Both the position numbers and the translations under genes were made by a program. Below, piece after piece: positions 1 to 8,204 of a stretch of 64,000 nt of DNA. The DNA is taken from assembly GCF_024497955.1 (NCBI RefSeq), contig NZ_JANHKP010000009.1:124001-188000 (forward strand), given 5' to 3'. The stretch comes from Streptomyces sp. C10-9-1. GTDB lineage: Bacteria; Actinomycetota; Actinomycetes; Streptomycetales; Streptomycetaceae. The first letter of the stretch is position 1. Every line of letters starts with the position of its first letter. The notes beneath the pieces were generated by a model. That model was not told the origin of the DNA. It worked only from the letters and a program-made list of their open reading frames with translations, and ran no database searches.

Positions 1-672
1 CGGGACTTCGTCATCACCGTGCGGCACGGCGGCAAGGGCTCGCTGCGCGCCCTCCGCCACGGCCTCCAGAAGGACGCCGACCTGCTCGCCAAGGGGCCCT
101 CGGCGGTGCTGCACGCCATCGCCGACCACGTGGTCGACGGGTACATCGCGGTGGCCTCCGCCGTGCAGGACGACATCGACGAGGTCGAGATCGACGTCTT
201 CTCCGCCCCCGCGAAGGGCAGCCCGCGGGGCAGCGACGCCGGGCGGATCTACCAGCTCAAGCGCGAGGTGCTCCAGTTCAAGCGGGCCGTCTCGCCGCTG
301 CTGCGGCCGATGCAGCTGCTCAGCGAGCGGCCCATGCGGCTGGTCGACCCGGACATCCAGAAGTACTTCCGCGACGTCGCCGACCACCTCGCACGGGTCC
401 AGGAGGAGGTCATCGGCTTCGACGAGCTGCTCAACTCCATCCTCCAGGCCAACCTGGCCCAGGCGACGGTGGCCCAGAACGAGGACATGCGCAAGATCAC
501 CTCGTGGGCGGCCATCATCGCCGTGCCGACGGCCGTCTGCGGGATCTACGGCATGAACTTCACGCACATGCCCGAGCTGGAGTGGCGCTTCGGGTACCCC
601 GCGGTGCTCACCGGCATCGCGGTGGCCTGCTTCGCCATCCACCGCACGCTCAAGCGCAACGGCTGGCTCTAG
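1..672 (+). CDS. CorA-family Mg2+/Co2+ transporter, C-terminal part (5' truncated by window edge)
   Basis: The reading frame is open from base 1, so the start lies upstream; 223 residues are visible. The bulk is a long alpha-helical cytoplasmic funnel segment, followed by two membrane helices (about residues 165-183 and 195-215) joined by the CorA signature YGMNF (codons near 547-561), which forms the selectivity loop of the pentameric channel. The ending, two transmembrane helices and a short basic tail (KRNGW), is typical of the family. Substrate (Mg2+, Co2+ or another divalent ion) cannot be fixed from sequence. Other magnesium-associated families (MgtE-N/CBS and DUF1003 proteins) lie 3.6 kb downstream on the same strand. 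Confidence 0.9.
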   Translation, partial: RDFVITVRHGGKGSLRALRHGLQKDADLLAKGPSAVLHAIADHVVDGYIAVASAVQDDIDEVEIDVFSAPAKGSPRGSDAGRIYQLKREVLQFKRAVSPLLRPMQLLSERPMRLVDPDIQKYFRDVADHLARVQEEVIGFDELLNSILQANLAQATVAQNEDMRKITSWAAIIAVPTAVCGIYGMNFTHMPELEWRFGYPAVLTGIAVACFAIHRTLKRNGWL

Positions 673-764
673 CGCGGCCCGGGCCGGAGGTCCGCCGCCT
701 CCTGCCGGCGCGACTCCGGCACAGGCCGCCACGGCGCCCCCGGCCCGCCCCCCGGGCCGCTCGG

Positions 765-770
765 TAGGCT
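765..770 (+). promoter_or_regulatory. Candidate -10 box (TAGGCT), leaderless layout
   Basis: TAGGCT lies exactly 7 nt before the ATG at 778 and no Shine-Dalgarno sequence fits in between, the pattern expected for a leaderless transcript. No convincing -35 box is visible. Confidence 0.45.
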
Positions 771-777
771 GCCCCGT

Positions 778-1296
778 ATGACAACGCAACGGCTGGGCCA
801 GGCGCTCGTCGAGGAGTCCGCGAAGAAGTCCGGGCTGCTCTGGGTACGCGGCGACGGCGTCCCCGCCCGCGCGCTGTGGCACGTGTGGCACGAGGGAGCC
901 GTCCATGTCGTCGGCGACGGGCCCGGCGAGCAGCCGCTGCCGGGACTGGCCGACGGCGGCACCGCCGAGGTCACCGTGCGCAGCAAGGACAAGGGCGGCC
1001 GACTCGTGCAGTGGACGGCCTCCGTACGGCGGCTGGAGCCGGGCACCCCGGCCTGGGACGCGGCCGTGGCCGAGCTGCGGGGCAAGCGCCTCAACGCGAC
1101 GGACGCGGAGGGCATGGCGGAGCGCTGGGCCCGCGAGTGCCGTGTGCTGCGGCTCGAACCTCGGGGCGCGGCCGTCACCGAGCTGCCCGACGGCCCCCTC
1201 GACGCGGCGCCGCTGCCGAGCCCGGCGGTCACCCGGCGCCCCGCCCCCGCGGCGCTGCCGAAGCTGCTGCTGGGACGCCGCGGCCGCCGGCGCTGA
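778..1296 (+). CDS. Conserved hypothetical protein, possible split-barrel FMN-binding fold
   Basis: A 172-residue soluble protein without signal peptide or membrane segment. Residues 1-125 show alternating hydrophobic strands (GLLWVRG, RALWHVWHEGAVHVVGDG, AEVTVRSKDK, VQWTASVRRL) that resemble pyridoxamine-phosphate-oxidase-like split barrels, as in many actinobacterial proteins of this size; this is inference from pattern, not a recognised signature. The C-terminus is proline/alanine-rich and ends in a basic tail. The start is the ATG at 778, directly behind a -10-like hexamer, with no RBS. It stands alone, followed by a gene on the opposite strand. Function unknown. Confidence 0.6.
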   Translation: MTTQRLGQALVEESAKKSGLLWVRGDGVPARALWHVWHEGAVHVVGDGPGEQPLPGLADGGTAEVTVRSKDKGGRLVQWTASVRRLEPGTPAWDAAVAELRGKRLNATDAEGMAERWARECRVLRLEPRGAAVTELPDGPLDAAPLPSPAVTRRPAPAALPKLLLGRRGRRR

Positions 1297-1353
1297 GCGG
1301 GCGGCGCGCGGACCGCGGGACACGGCACGGCGTCCGCGCCGTGGTCCGGAGCG

Positions 1354-1929
1354 TCAACTCCGCGGGGTGCGCAGCCGTATGCGCTCCCCGCGGCTGCCGA
1401 AGAGGCTCAGCACCTCCGCACCGCCGCGCCCCGCGGCCCCGAACCAGTGCGGCACCCGGCAGTCGAACTCGGCGGCCTCGCCCGGGCCCATGGTGAAGTC
1501 GCGCTCCCCCAGGCGCACCCGGAGCCGCCCGGTCAGGACGTAGACCCACGCATGCCCCTCGTGGGTGCGCGGGTGCGGCCGGCCGTCGCACACCGGGATG
1601 ACCACCTTCTCGGCACGCGGTCCGCTGCCCCGGCGCGCCAGCGGGATCAGCAGCCGGCCCTCTCCCGCGGCGGGGGCGGACCGGAGGGCCGCTTGCGTCC
1701 GGGGCGCCGGGACGACGTCGCCGAGGGGGATGCCCAGCGCCGCCGTGACCGGCAGCACCAGCTCCAGGCTCGGCTTGCGCCGTCCCGACTCCAGCCGGGA
1801 GAGGGTGCTCGTCGAGATGCCCGTGGCGCGGGCGAGGCGGGCGAGGGTCACGCCCTTCTTCTCACGGGCGTGCCGCAGCCGGGGGGCTATCTGCTCGATC
1901 ACGGCGTCCACGCTCGGTTGCTGCTCCAT
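1354..1929 (-). CDS. XRE-family transcriptional regulator with C-terminal cupin domain
   Basis: A 191-residue protein. Residues about 12-68 form a lambda-repressor-like helix-turn-helix (LRHAREKKGVTLARLARATG, then TSTLSRLESGRRKPSLELV). Residues about 100-185 form a cupin beta-barrel with the conserved phrases HEGHAWVYVLTGRLRVRLG and GPGEAAEFDCRVPHWF. This HTH-cupin architecture belongs to regulators that sense small molecules and often control a neighbouring exporter or catabolic gene. The ATG at 1929 is chosen because the HTH begins a few residues later; a longer frame upstream would run into the divergent gene. It is divergent from the MFS exporter at 2021 with 91 bp between them, which hold an 18-bp inverted repeat. 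Likely autoregulator and regulator of that exporter (inference). Confidence 0.88.
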   Translation of the reverse strand: MEQQPSVDAVIEQIAPRLRHAREKKGVTLARLARATGISTSTLSRLESGRRKPSLELVLPVTAALGIPLGDVVPAPRTQAALRSAPAAGEGRLLIPLARRGSGPRAEKVVIPVCDGRPHPRTHEGHAWVYVLTGRLRVRLGERDFTMGPGEAAEFDCRVPHWFGAAGRGGAEVLSLFGSRGERIRLRTPRS

Positions 1930-1959
1930 GGCGCGCAGCGAAGCAGGACGTCCCCGAAT

Positions 1960-1977
1960 CGGCAAGATTTTTTGCCG
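1960..1977. promoter_or_regulatory. Candidate operator: CGGCAA-N6-TTGCCG
   Basis: A perfect 6-bp inverted repeat with a 6-bp AT-rich spacer (GATTTT), the only AT-rich spot in the 91-bp divergent region between the XRE-cupin regulator and the MFS exporter. Size and placement fit a dimeric XRE operator. Confidence 0.5.
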
Positions 1978-2020
1978 GAACGGCCTCTCCCTCACGATGC
2001 TCCCGGTGGAGGTGTTCCCC

Positions 2021-3313
2021 ATGGACGCAACAACGGATGCCATCGGAGCCGGCCCGAGGACCGCAGCGGGCCCGGCACCCGCCCCACCGCCGGGAAGGCT
2101 GCCCGCCGGGGTGTACGTGCTGGGCTTCAGCCTGTTCGCGATGGGCACGGCGGAGTTCCTGATGGCGGGTGTGCTGCCCCAGGCCGCGGACGACCTCGGG
2201 GTCAGCCTGTCCTCGGCCGGGTTCCTGATCACGGCCTTCGCGCTGGGGGTCGTGGTCGGCGGTCCGCCCTTCGCCGTGCTCAGCCTGCGCTGGCCCCGCC
2301 GCACGGCGCTGGTCGTGACGCAGGGCGTGTTCGCCCTCGCCGTGGCCGCGGGGCTGCTGGGCGACTACCGGGTCCTGCTGGTCACCCGGGTGGTCGCGGG
2401 CCTCGCCTACGCGGGCTTCTTCGCGGTCGCGTCGGTGACGGCGATCAGCCTGGTGCCGCCGGAGCGCACCGCGCGGGCCTCCGGCGTGGTGGTCAGCGGC
2501 CTGAGCACGGCCATGGTCGCCGGAGGGCCCGCGGGCACCCTGCTCGGCCATGTCACCGAGTGGCGCGGCGGCTTCTGGGGCGTCGTGGCGCTCACCTGCG
2601 CCGGGATCGCCGGCTGCCTCCTCGGTCTCCCCCCGCACGGCGGCGCCGGCGGGTCCGCCGCACCGAGCCTGGCGCGGGAGCTCGCCGTGATGCGGCGACC
2701 GGCGCTGTGGGGCGTCTACGCGATCACGATCCTCACCACCGCGGCGTACATGATCACCTTCAACTACCTGGCGGCCCTGCTCACCGAGGTCACCGCCCTG
2801 CCCCGGGTGTGGGTCCCGGCCGTCCTGGCGCTCTTCGGGGCCGGTGCCTTCGCCGGCCTGGCCGTCGGCGGCCGGATCTCCGACCGGCGCCCCCACCTGG
2901 CGCTGCTCGCCGGCGCGTCGGCGATCGCGCTCCTGTCGGCCCTGATGGCCGCCGCCCTCCACCGGGTGTGGGCGGTGGTTCCCGTGGTCCTCCTCCTCGG
3001 CATCGCCGCGTTCCTGCTCAACCCCGCGGTCTACGCACGGGTCTTCGCCATCGCGGCGGACGCGCCCGCGCTCGCCGGGGCCACCACGGTCTCGGCGTTC
3101 CAGCTGGGCATCAGCCTCACCCCCGCGCTCGCCGCGTCCGCCCTCGCCCGAGGAGCCTCCCTCACCGGCATCTGCCTGATCGGGGCCGCGCTGGCCGCGG
3201 CCGCCGTCCCCCTGGTCCTCCTCGACCGCGCCCGGCACGTCCGGGCGGTGCGCACCGCCGCGGTGGAGCACCGTCCGCCGCACGCCGGGGCCCCGAGGGC
3301 GCCGCGGGGCTGA
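2021..3313 (+). CDS. MFS exporter, DHA1/Cmx-like (drug:H+ antiporter type)
   Basis: A 430-residue integral membrane protein with about 12 hydrophobic helices. The N-terminal signature GFSLFAMGTAEFLMAGVLP matches the Cmx/CmlR/AraJ branch of DHA1 transporters, which includes chloramphenicol and sugar-efflux proteins; the second-to-third helix loop (RWPRR) carries the MFS basic motif. The ATG at 2021 is preferred over the ATG at 1997 because GGAGG (2008-2012) sits 8 nt before it. Divergent partner of the XRE-cupin regulator and probably its target. The substrate cannot be predicted; antibiotic or metabolite efflux is inference. Confidence 0.85.
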   Translation: MDATTDAIGAGPRTAAGPAPAPPPGRLPAGVYVLGFSLFAMGTAEFLMAGVLPQAADDLGVSLSSAGFLITAFALGVVVGGPPFAVLSLRWPRRTALVVTQGVFALAVAAGLLGDYRVLLVTRVVAGLAYAGFFAVASVTAISLVPPERTARASGVVVSGLSTAMVAGGPAGTLLGHVTEWRGGFWGVVALTCAGIAGCLLGLPPHGGAGGSAAPSLARELAVMRRPALWGVYAITILTTAAYMITFNYLAALLTEVTALPRVWVPAVLALFGAGAFAGLAVGGRISDRRPHLALLAGASAIALLSALMAAALHRVWAVVPVVLLLGIAAFLLNPAVYARVFAIAADAPALAGATTVSAFQLGISLTPALAASALARGASLTGICLIGAALAAAAVPLVLLDRARHVRAVRTAAVEHRPPHAGAPRAPRG

Positions 3314-3326
3314 GCGCGGCGCCCGG

Positions 3327-4097
3327 TCAGTCCCCCGAGGTCCCGGGGAGCTGGCCGCTGTAGTCCAGGGTCTCGTCCTTGGAGGGCTCCGCCAGGGCGA
3401 AGTCCTTGTCCCAGTCCGCCAGCACCAGCACCCCGGCGCCCCCGGCGCGGGCGAAGCGGAGCGGGTAGGGGTCGCCGATCAGGGACACGTCGAGGACCCC
3501 GCCCGCGCCCTTGGCGGCGCGCACCTCGATCGTCTTCACCCCGCCCACCCGGGTGCGGTCCCCCTTGCTCAGCTCGCCGTGCATCCCGAGCAGGCCGTCG
3601 AGGATGACGTCCATCTCCGTGAAACCGCGGAACTGCGCGTACGAGGGGTCGTTCTGGGGCACCTTGACGTACTTGTCGCCCAGCTTGCGGGCCGCCTCCT
3701 GGTCCGCCTCGGTCTGCTTGTCGTCGCCGTCCTCGCCCGCATGGGTCCAGAAGCCCGCGTCGGCCTTGAGGTAGAGGGCGTCGCCGACCCTGAGCAGTTC
3801 GAAGGTGTTCTCCTTCGAGGCCACCGAGCCGCTGGCGCCGTCCTGCTTGAGGCGCATGTTCAGCTTGTAGGTGCCGCCCTTGCTGACCAGCGTGCCCGAG
3901 AGGCGCACCGCGGAGGCGGCGTCCGCCGCCGCCCGGGCCTTCTTCTCGATCTCCGCGGCACCGAGCTTGCCGATCCCGTTCGTGCCCTCGTCGGGATCCG
4001 GACCGCCGCAGGCCGTCGCCGCCGAGGTCACGACGGCGCACAGGGCTGCGGCGAGAGCCGCGCGACGCGCCCGGCCGGCGATAGGAAGGGGAGTCAC
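3327..4097 (-). CDS. Secreted lipoprotein, LppX/LprG-like size, unknown ligand
   Basis: About 256 residues. After a basic start, a hydrophobic segment (ALAAALCAVVTSAATAC) ends in a lipobox-type ATAC followed by GG, so Cys would be lipidated and the protein anchored outside the membrane. The mature part is Lys/Asp-rich with repeated beta strands (SAVRLSGTLVSKGGTYKLNMRL, FELLRVGDALYLKADAGFW), reminiscent of LolA/LppX-fold lipoproteins in which a half-barrel binds lipid; this resemblance is weak. GTG at 4097 is chosen with AGAGG (complement of 4108-4112) 10 nt upstream; GTG 4103 and ATG 4115 are possible. It converges on the MFS gene (13 bp apart) and is divergent from the MgtE-N/CBS gene. Confidence 0.78.
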   Translation of the reverse strand: MTPLPIAGRARRAALAAALCAVVTSAATACGGPDPDEGTNGIGKLGAAEIEKKARAAADAASAVRLSGTLVSKGGTYKLNMRLKQDGASGSVASKENTFELLRVGDALYLKADAGFWTHAGEDGDDKQTEADQEAARKLGDKYVKVPQNDPSYAQFRGFTEMDVILDGLLGMHGELSKGDRTRVGGVKTIEVRAAKGAGGVLDVSLIGDPYPLRFARAGGAGVLVLADWDKDFALAEPSKDETLDYSGQLPGTSGD

Positions 4098-4262
4098 CGG
4101 CACCCTGCCTCTCATCTGTCGGGGATGGCAGACCGCAGCGTACCCGGGCGTCCCGCGGCCGCCGGAGGCAGCCGTACGGCGGTGGGCCGAGGGCGAGGCG
4201 GAACGGTACGGGCTAGCCTGAACGCGTCGAAGTGCACCTTTCACGGCATAAGGAGGGGCGGC

Positions 4263-5525
4263 ATGGCAGCGGGCGCCCCCCGGGTCTTCGTCTCGCACCT
4301 CGCCGGCGTGCCGGTCTTCGACCCCAACGGGGACCAGGTCGGCCGGGTCAGGGACCTGGTGGCGATGCTGCGCGTCGGGCACCGGCCGCCGCGGCTGCTG
4401 GGGCTGGTGGTGGAGGTCATCAGCCGGCGCCGGATCTTCCTGCCGATGACCCGGGTCACCGGTGTGGAGTCGGGCCAGGTGATCACCACCGGTGTGCTCA
4501 ACGTGCGGCGCTTCGAGCAGCGGCCCACCGAGCGGCTGGTCCTGGGCGAGCTGCTGGACCGGCGGGTGCGCCTGGTGGAGACCGACGAGGAGGTCACCGT
4601 CCTGGACGTGGCCATCCAGCAGCTCCCCGCCCGCCGCGACTGGGAGATCGACAAGGTCTTCGTCCGCAAGGGCAAGGGCGGTGCCCTGCGCCGCAAGGGC
4701 GAGACCCTGACGCTGGAGTGGTCCGCCGTGACGGGCTTCTCGCTGGAGGAGCACGGGCAGGGCGCGGAGAGTCTGCTGGCCACCTTCGAGCAGCTGCGCC
4801 CCGCGGACCTCGCCAACGTGCTCCACCACCTCACCCCCAAGCGCCGCGCCGAGGTGGCGGCGGCACTCGACGACGACCGGCTCGCCGACGTGCTGGAGGA
4901 GCTCCCCGACGACGACCAGGTCGAGATCCTCGGCAAGCTCAAGGAGGAGCGGGCGGCCGACGTGCTGGAGGCGATGGACCCGGACGACGCCGCCGACCTG
5001 CTCTCCGAACTCCCCGAGGACGACAAGGAGCGGCTGCTGACCCTGATGCGCCCCGACGACGCCGCGGACGTGCGCCGCCTGCTCTCCTACGAGGAGCGCA
5101 CCGCGGGCGGGCTGATGACCACCGAGCCGATCGTGCTCCGCCCGGACGCCACCGTCGCCGACGCGCTGGCCCGGGTACGCCAGCAGGACCTCTCCCCGGC
5201 CCTGGCCGCCCAGGTCTACGTCTGCCGTCCGCCGGACGAGACGCCCACCGGGAAGTACCTGGGCACGGTGCACTTCCAGCGGCTGCTGCGCGATCCGCCG
5301 TTCACCCTGGTCAGCTCGATCGTGGACAGCGACCTGCCGCCGCTGTCGCCGGACACGGCGCTGCCGGCCGTCACCAGCTACCTCGCCGCGTACAACATGG
5401 TGGCCGCCCCGGTCGTGGACGAGGGCGGCTCGCTGCTCGGCGCGGTGACCGTGGACGACGTGCTCGACCACCTGCTGCCCGACGACTGGCGGGAGACCGA
5501 GTTCGAGGAGTCCGGCCATGGCTGA
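4263..5525 (+). CDS. PRC-barrel / MgtE N-terminal / CBS-pair protein (soluble, no channel domain)
   Basis: 420 residues. Residues about 5-150 look like two PRC-barrel-type units (VSHLAGVPVFDPNGDQVGRVRDL and repeats). Residues about 160-285 are the MgtE intracellular superhelix with its repeated pattern DLANVLHHL, ADVLEELPDDDQ, ADVLEAMDPDDAADLLSELPEDD. Residues about 290-415 are a pair of CBS domains (GLMTTEPIVLRPDATVADAL; AAPVVDEGGSLLGAVTVDDVLDHLL). In real MgtE these two modules gate a membrane channel in response to Mg2+, but here no transmembrane domain follows. The RBS AAGGAGGGG precedes the ATG. Followed after 11 bp by the DUF1003 membrane protein, probably co-transcribed. A Mg2+ sensor role is inference. 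Confidence 0.88.
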   Translation: MAAGAPRVFVSHLAGVPVFDPNGDQVGRVRDLVAMLRVGHRPPRLLGLVVEVISRRRIFLPMTRVTGVESGQVITTGVLNVRRFEQRPTERLVLGELLDRRVRLVETDEEVTVLDVAIQQLPARRDWEIDKVFVRKGKGGALRRKGETLTLEWSAVTGFSLEEHGQGAESLLATFEQLRPADLANVLHHLTPKRRAEVAAALDDDRLADVLEELPDDDQVEILGKLKEERAADVLEAMDPDDAADLLSELPEDDKERLLTLMRPDDAADVRRLLSYEERTAGGLMTTEPIVLRPDATVADALARVRQQDLSPALAAQVYVCRPPDETPTGKYLGTVHFQRLLRDPPFTLVSSIVDSDLPPLSPDTALPAVTSYLAAYNMVAAPVVDEGGSLLGAVTVDDVLDHLLPDDWRETEFEESGHG

Positions 5526-5536
5526 GGGGGGCGCCC

Positions 5537-6130
5537 GTGGTTAGCGGCGGCGAGCCCGGCCACCCCGAGCGCGGCGAGGTCCGCGACCGGGTGCCCTCCG
5601 GCGCCTCGGCGGCCTCCCGGCGGGTACGGCTGGACCTGCCCCGGGCGCCGCGCCGCACCCTGCTGCCCGACTACGACCCCGAGGCCTTCGGCCGGCTGTC
5701 GGAGAAGATCGCCCGCTTCCTCGGCACCGGCCGGTTCCTGGTCTGGATGACGCTGACGATCATCGCCTGGGTGCTCTGGAACATCGGCGCCCCCGCCGAG
5801 CTGCGCTTCGACGAATACCCGTTCATCTTCCTCACGCTCGTGCTCTCCCTCCAGGCCTCCTACGCGGCTCCGCTGATCCTGCTGGCGCAGAACCGCCAGG
5901 ACGACCGGGACCGGGTCAACCTGGAGCAGGACCGCAAGCAGAACGAGCGGTCCATCGCCGACACCGAGTACCTCACCCGAGAGATCGCGGCCCTGCGCAT
6001 GGGCCTCGGCGAGGTGGCCACCCGCGACTGGATCCGCTCGGAGCTGGAGGACCTGGTACGCGAGCTGGAGGAGCGTCGCGCGCCCCTCCCGCCGGAGCGC
6101 TCCGCCCGACGTGACGAAGGCGACCGCTGA
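5537..6130 (+). CDS. DUF1003 family membrane protein
   Basis: 197 residues. The central part has two closely spaced membrane helices (about residues 66-86 FLVWMTLTIIAWVLW and 97-119 FIFLTLVLSLQASYAAPLILL) with the DUF1003 hallmarks: an upstream basic helix (LSEKIARFLGTGRF) and a downstream QNRQDDRDR motif leading into a charged coiled coil (NLEQDRKQNERSIADTEYL). The GTG at 5537 follows a GAGGGGGG purine run; the previous gene stops only 11 bp earlier, so the two are likely one operon. Biochemical role is unknown; co-occurrence with MgtE-N/CBS and CorA genes suggests a part in divalent-cation or membrane homeostasis (inference). Confidence 0.85.
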   Translation: MVSGGEPGHPERGEVRDRVPSGASAASRRVRLDLPRAPRRTLLPDYDPEAFGRLSEKIARFLGTGRFLVWMTLTIIAWVLWNIGAPAELRFDEYPFIFLTLVLSLQASYAAPLILLAQNRQDDRDRVNLEQDRKQNERSIADTEYLTREIAALRMGLGEVATRDWIRSELEDLVRELEERRAPLPPERSARRDEGDR

Positions 6131-6160
6131 CGGCCTTTCCGGAGGCGTCCTCCAGCGCCG

Positions 6161-6166
6161 TACCAT
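6161..6166 (+). promoter_or_regulatory. Candidate -10 box (TACCAT), leaderless layout
   Basis: TACCAT lies 7 nt before the mrp ATG at 6174, leaving no room for an RBS; the preceding gene ends at 6130. Confidence 0.4.
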
Positions 6167-6173
6167 CGTCGGT

Positions 6174-7307
6174 ATGGCTACGGAAGACGCGGTGCTCGAG
6201 GCACTGGCGACGGTGAACGACCCCGAGATCAACCGACCGATCACCGAACTGGGCATGGTGAAATCGGTCGACATCGGGGACGACGGCACGGTCGCCGTCA
6301 CGGTGTACCTCACCGTCTCGGGCTGCCCGATGCGGGAGACGATCACCCGGAACGTGACGGAGGCGGTGGCCCGCGTCGACGGCGTCGCGCGCGTCGACGT
6401 CTCCCTCGACGTGATGAGCGACGAGCAGCGCAAGGAGCTGGCCGCCTCGCTGCGCGGCACGACCGCGGAGCGCGAGGTGCCCTTCGCCAAGCCGGGCTCC
6501 CTCACCCGGGTCTACGCGGTGGCCTCCGGCAAGGGCGGCGTCGGCAAGTCCTCCGTGACCGTGAACCTCGCGGCCGCCATGGCCGCCGACGGGCTGAAGG
6601 TCGGGGTCGTGGACGCCGACATCTACGGCCACAGCGTGCCGCGCATGCTGGGGGCCGACGGCCGGCCCACCCAGGTCGAGAACATGATCATGCCGCCCTC
6701 GGCGAACGGCGTGAAGGTCATCTCGATCGGCATGTTCACCCCGGGCAACGCCCCGGTGGTGTGGCGGGGGCCCATGCTGCACCGCGCCCTCCAGCAGTTC
6801 CTCGCGGACGTCTACTGGGGCGACCTGGACGTCCTGCTGCTCGACCTCCCTCCGGGCACCGGCGACATCGCCATCTCGGTGGCCCAGCTGGTGCCCAACG
6901 CGGAGATCCTGGTCGTGACGACGCCGCAGCAGGCGGCCGCCGAGGTGGCCGAGCGCGCCGGGTCCATCGCGGTGCAGACCCACCAGAAGATCGTCGGGGT
7001 CGTGGAGAACATGTCCGGGCTGCCCTGCCCGCACTGCGACGAGATGGTCGACGTCTTCGGGACCGGGGGCGGGGAGAAGGTGGCGGAGGGGCTGACGAGG
7101 ACCACCGGCGCCACCGTGCCGGTGCTCGGCGCCATCCCGATCGACGTCCGGCTGCGCGAGGGCGGCGACGAGGGCAAGCCGGTGGTGCTGACCGACCCGG
7201 ACTCCCCGGCCGGGTCCGCGCTGCGGGCGATCGCCGGGAAGCTCGGCGGACGGCAGCGGGGCCTGTCGGGGATGAGCCTGGGCATCACGCCGCGCAACAA
7301 GTTCTGA
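6174..7307 (+). CDS. mrp: Mrp/NBP35-family Fe-S cluster carrier ATPase
   Basis: 377 residues. Residues about 1-95 are a MIP18/DUF59-type domain (VLEALATVNDPEI, then TVSGCPMRE with the conserved Cys). Residues about 105-350 are the deviant-Walker P-loop ATPase with GKGGVGKSS as Walker A and DLPPGTGD downstream. The C-terminal CPHC pair is the CxxC that binds the bridging [4Fe-4S] cluster in ApbC/Mrp dimers. It loads Fe-S clusters onto apo-proteins in the cytoplasm. The start is the ATG at 6174, matching the family N-terminus. A perfect 50-bp palindrome follows the stop and probably ends transcription. Confidence 0.93.
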   Translation: MATEDAVLEALATVNDPEINRPITELGMVKSVDIGDDGTVAVTVYLTVSGCPMRETITRNVTEAVARVDGVARVDVSLDVMSDEQRKELAASLRGTTAEREVPFAKPGSLTRVYAVASGKGGVGKSSVTVNLAAAMAADGLKVGVVDADIYGHSVPRMLGADGRPTQVENMIMPPSANGVKVISIGMFTPGNAPVVWRGPMLHRALQQFLADVYWGDLDVLLLDLPPGTGDIAISVAQLVPNAEILVVTTPQQAAAEVAERAGSIAVQTHQKIVGVVENMSGLPCPHCDEMVDVFGTGGGEKVAEGLTRTTGATVPVLGAIPIDVRLREGGDEGKPVVLTDPDSPAGSALRAIAGKLGGRQRGLSGMSLGITPRNKF

Positions 7308-7336
7308 GACCCGGAACCGCGCGTTCGTGCGCGGCA

Positions 7337-7386
7337 GCGTGCAGGGGCCCCTGCGGCCGTCGACGGCCGCAGGGGCCCCTGCACGC
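7337..7386. terminator. Perfect 50-bp palindrome, bidirectional terminator between convergent genes
   Basis: Bases 7337-7361 and 7362-7386 are exact reverse complements (25 bp arms, no spacer, centre CGTCGACG). It is itself built of palindromes: GCAGGGGCCCCTGC (7341-7354), an 18-bp GC-rich palindrome around GTCGAC, and GCAGGGGCCCCTGC again (7369-7382). It lies between mrp and the convergent gene at 7414, so a two-way terminator is the simplest reading. Confidence 0.85.
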
Positions 7387-7413
7387 CCGGCTCCGGGCGG
7401 CGGGCGGGCGCTG

Positions 7414-8088
7414 TCAGAGGTAGGGCGCCAGGTCCTCGATCGCGGTGAAGGCGAGCCCGTAGGCGCTCATCCCCCGCCCGTAGGCCCCGATGTGGCAGCC
7501 GTTGCCGGCCGTCCCCGCCAGCACCCAGCCGAACTCGGACTCGCGGTAGTGGAAGGGGGTGGGCACGCCGTCCACGGGAAGCGCCAGCGCCGACCACTCC
7601 TCGCCGGACAGGTCGTCGGCGAGCGCGAACGCCGTCTCGGTCTGCTGGTCGAGCCAGTCGTCGCGCAGCGCGTGGTCCAGCTGCGGGGGCCAGGTGTGGG
7701 CGAGCAGCCCCGACCCCGCCAGCCAGGCCGCGGTGGAGACCGAGGTGGCCTCCAGGACGCCCGTGCCGTCGCCGCTGCGCCGCAGGGGGCTGGCCGCGAC
7801 GGTCACGACCACGGCGAACCGCTCCTTCTCCGCGCCGGTCGCCTCGTTCCGTATCGAGGGCTCGTCGCCGTGGTTGATCGCCCCGTGCTGGACGGTGCCG
7901 TCGGCCGCGGTGCCCACCTGCATCAGCCTGCGCGGGCCGGTGAAGGCACCGTCCAGGCCGTACCAGGGGAAGGCGGCGCTCCGGAACCCGTCCGCCGTGC
8001 GCCGTGCCGCTGCCGCCGCCGCGCCTCCCTCGGTTCCCGGGTCGCCGCCCGGGACCGGTGCGACACCGGTCGTACTGTGCGCCGTCAT
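7414..8088 (-). CDS. Conserved hypothetical protein
   Basis: 224 residues, soluble, without signal peptide, membrane helix or known catalytic motif. The first 40 residues are low-complexity (Gly/Ala-rich); the rest is a compact acidic domain with conserved-looking aromatic patches (AAFPWYGLDGAF, HTWPPQLDHALRDDWLDQQTETAFALADDL, GNGCHIGAYGRGMSAYGLAF). A clear RBS (AGGAGG, 7-8 nt before the ATG at 8088) supports the start. It converges on mrp and lies on the same strand downstream of tatB. I do not recognise the family; proteins of this kind are frequent in Streptomyces at this position near tatB and mrp. Confidence 0.7.
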   Translation of the reverse strand: MTAHSTTGVAPVPGGDPGTEGGAAAAAARRTADGFRSAAFPWYGLDGAFTGPRRLMQVGTAADGTVQHGAINHGDEPSIRNEATGAEKERFAVVVTVAASPLRRSGDGTGVLEATSVSTAAWLAGSGLLAHTWPPQLDHALRDDWLDQQTETAFALADDLSGEEWSALALPVDGVPTPFHYRESEFGWVLAGTAGNGCHIGAYGRGMSAYGLAFTAIEDLAPYL

Positions 8089-8204
8089 CCGGCCGCCTCC
8101 TGAGATCTCCGCACCTTCAGCGGCCCCCGCCCACGGGCGTGCGGCACACTGACGGACAGATGGAGAGAATAGCCACCCGGGGGCGGCCTCAGCGCATTGA
8201 CCGC

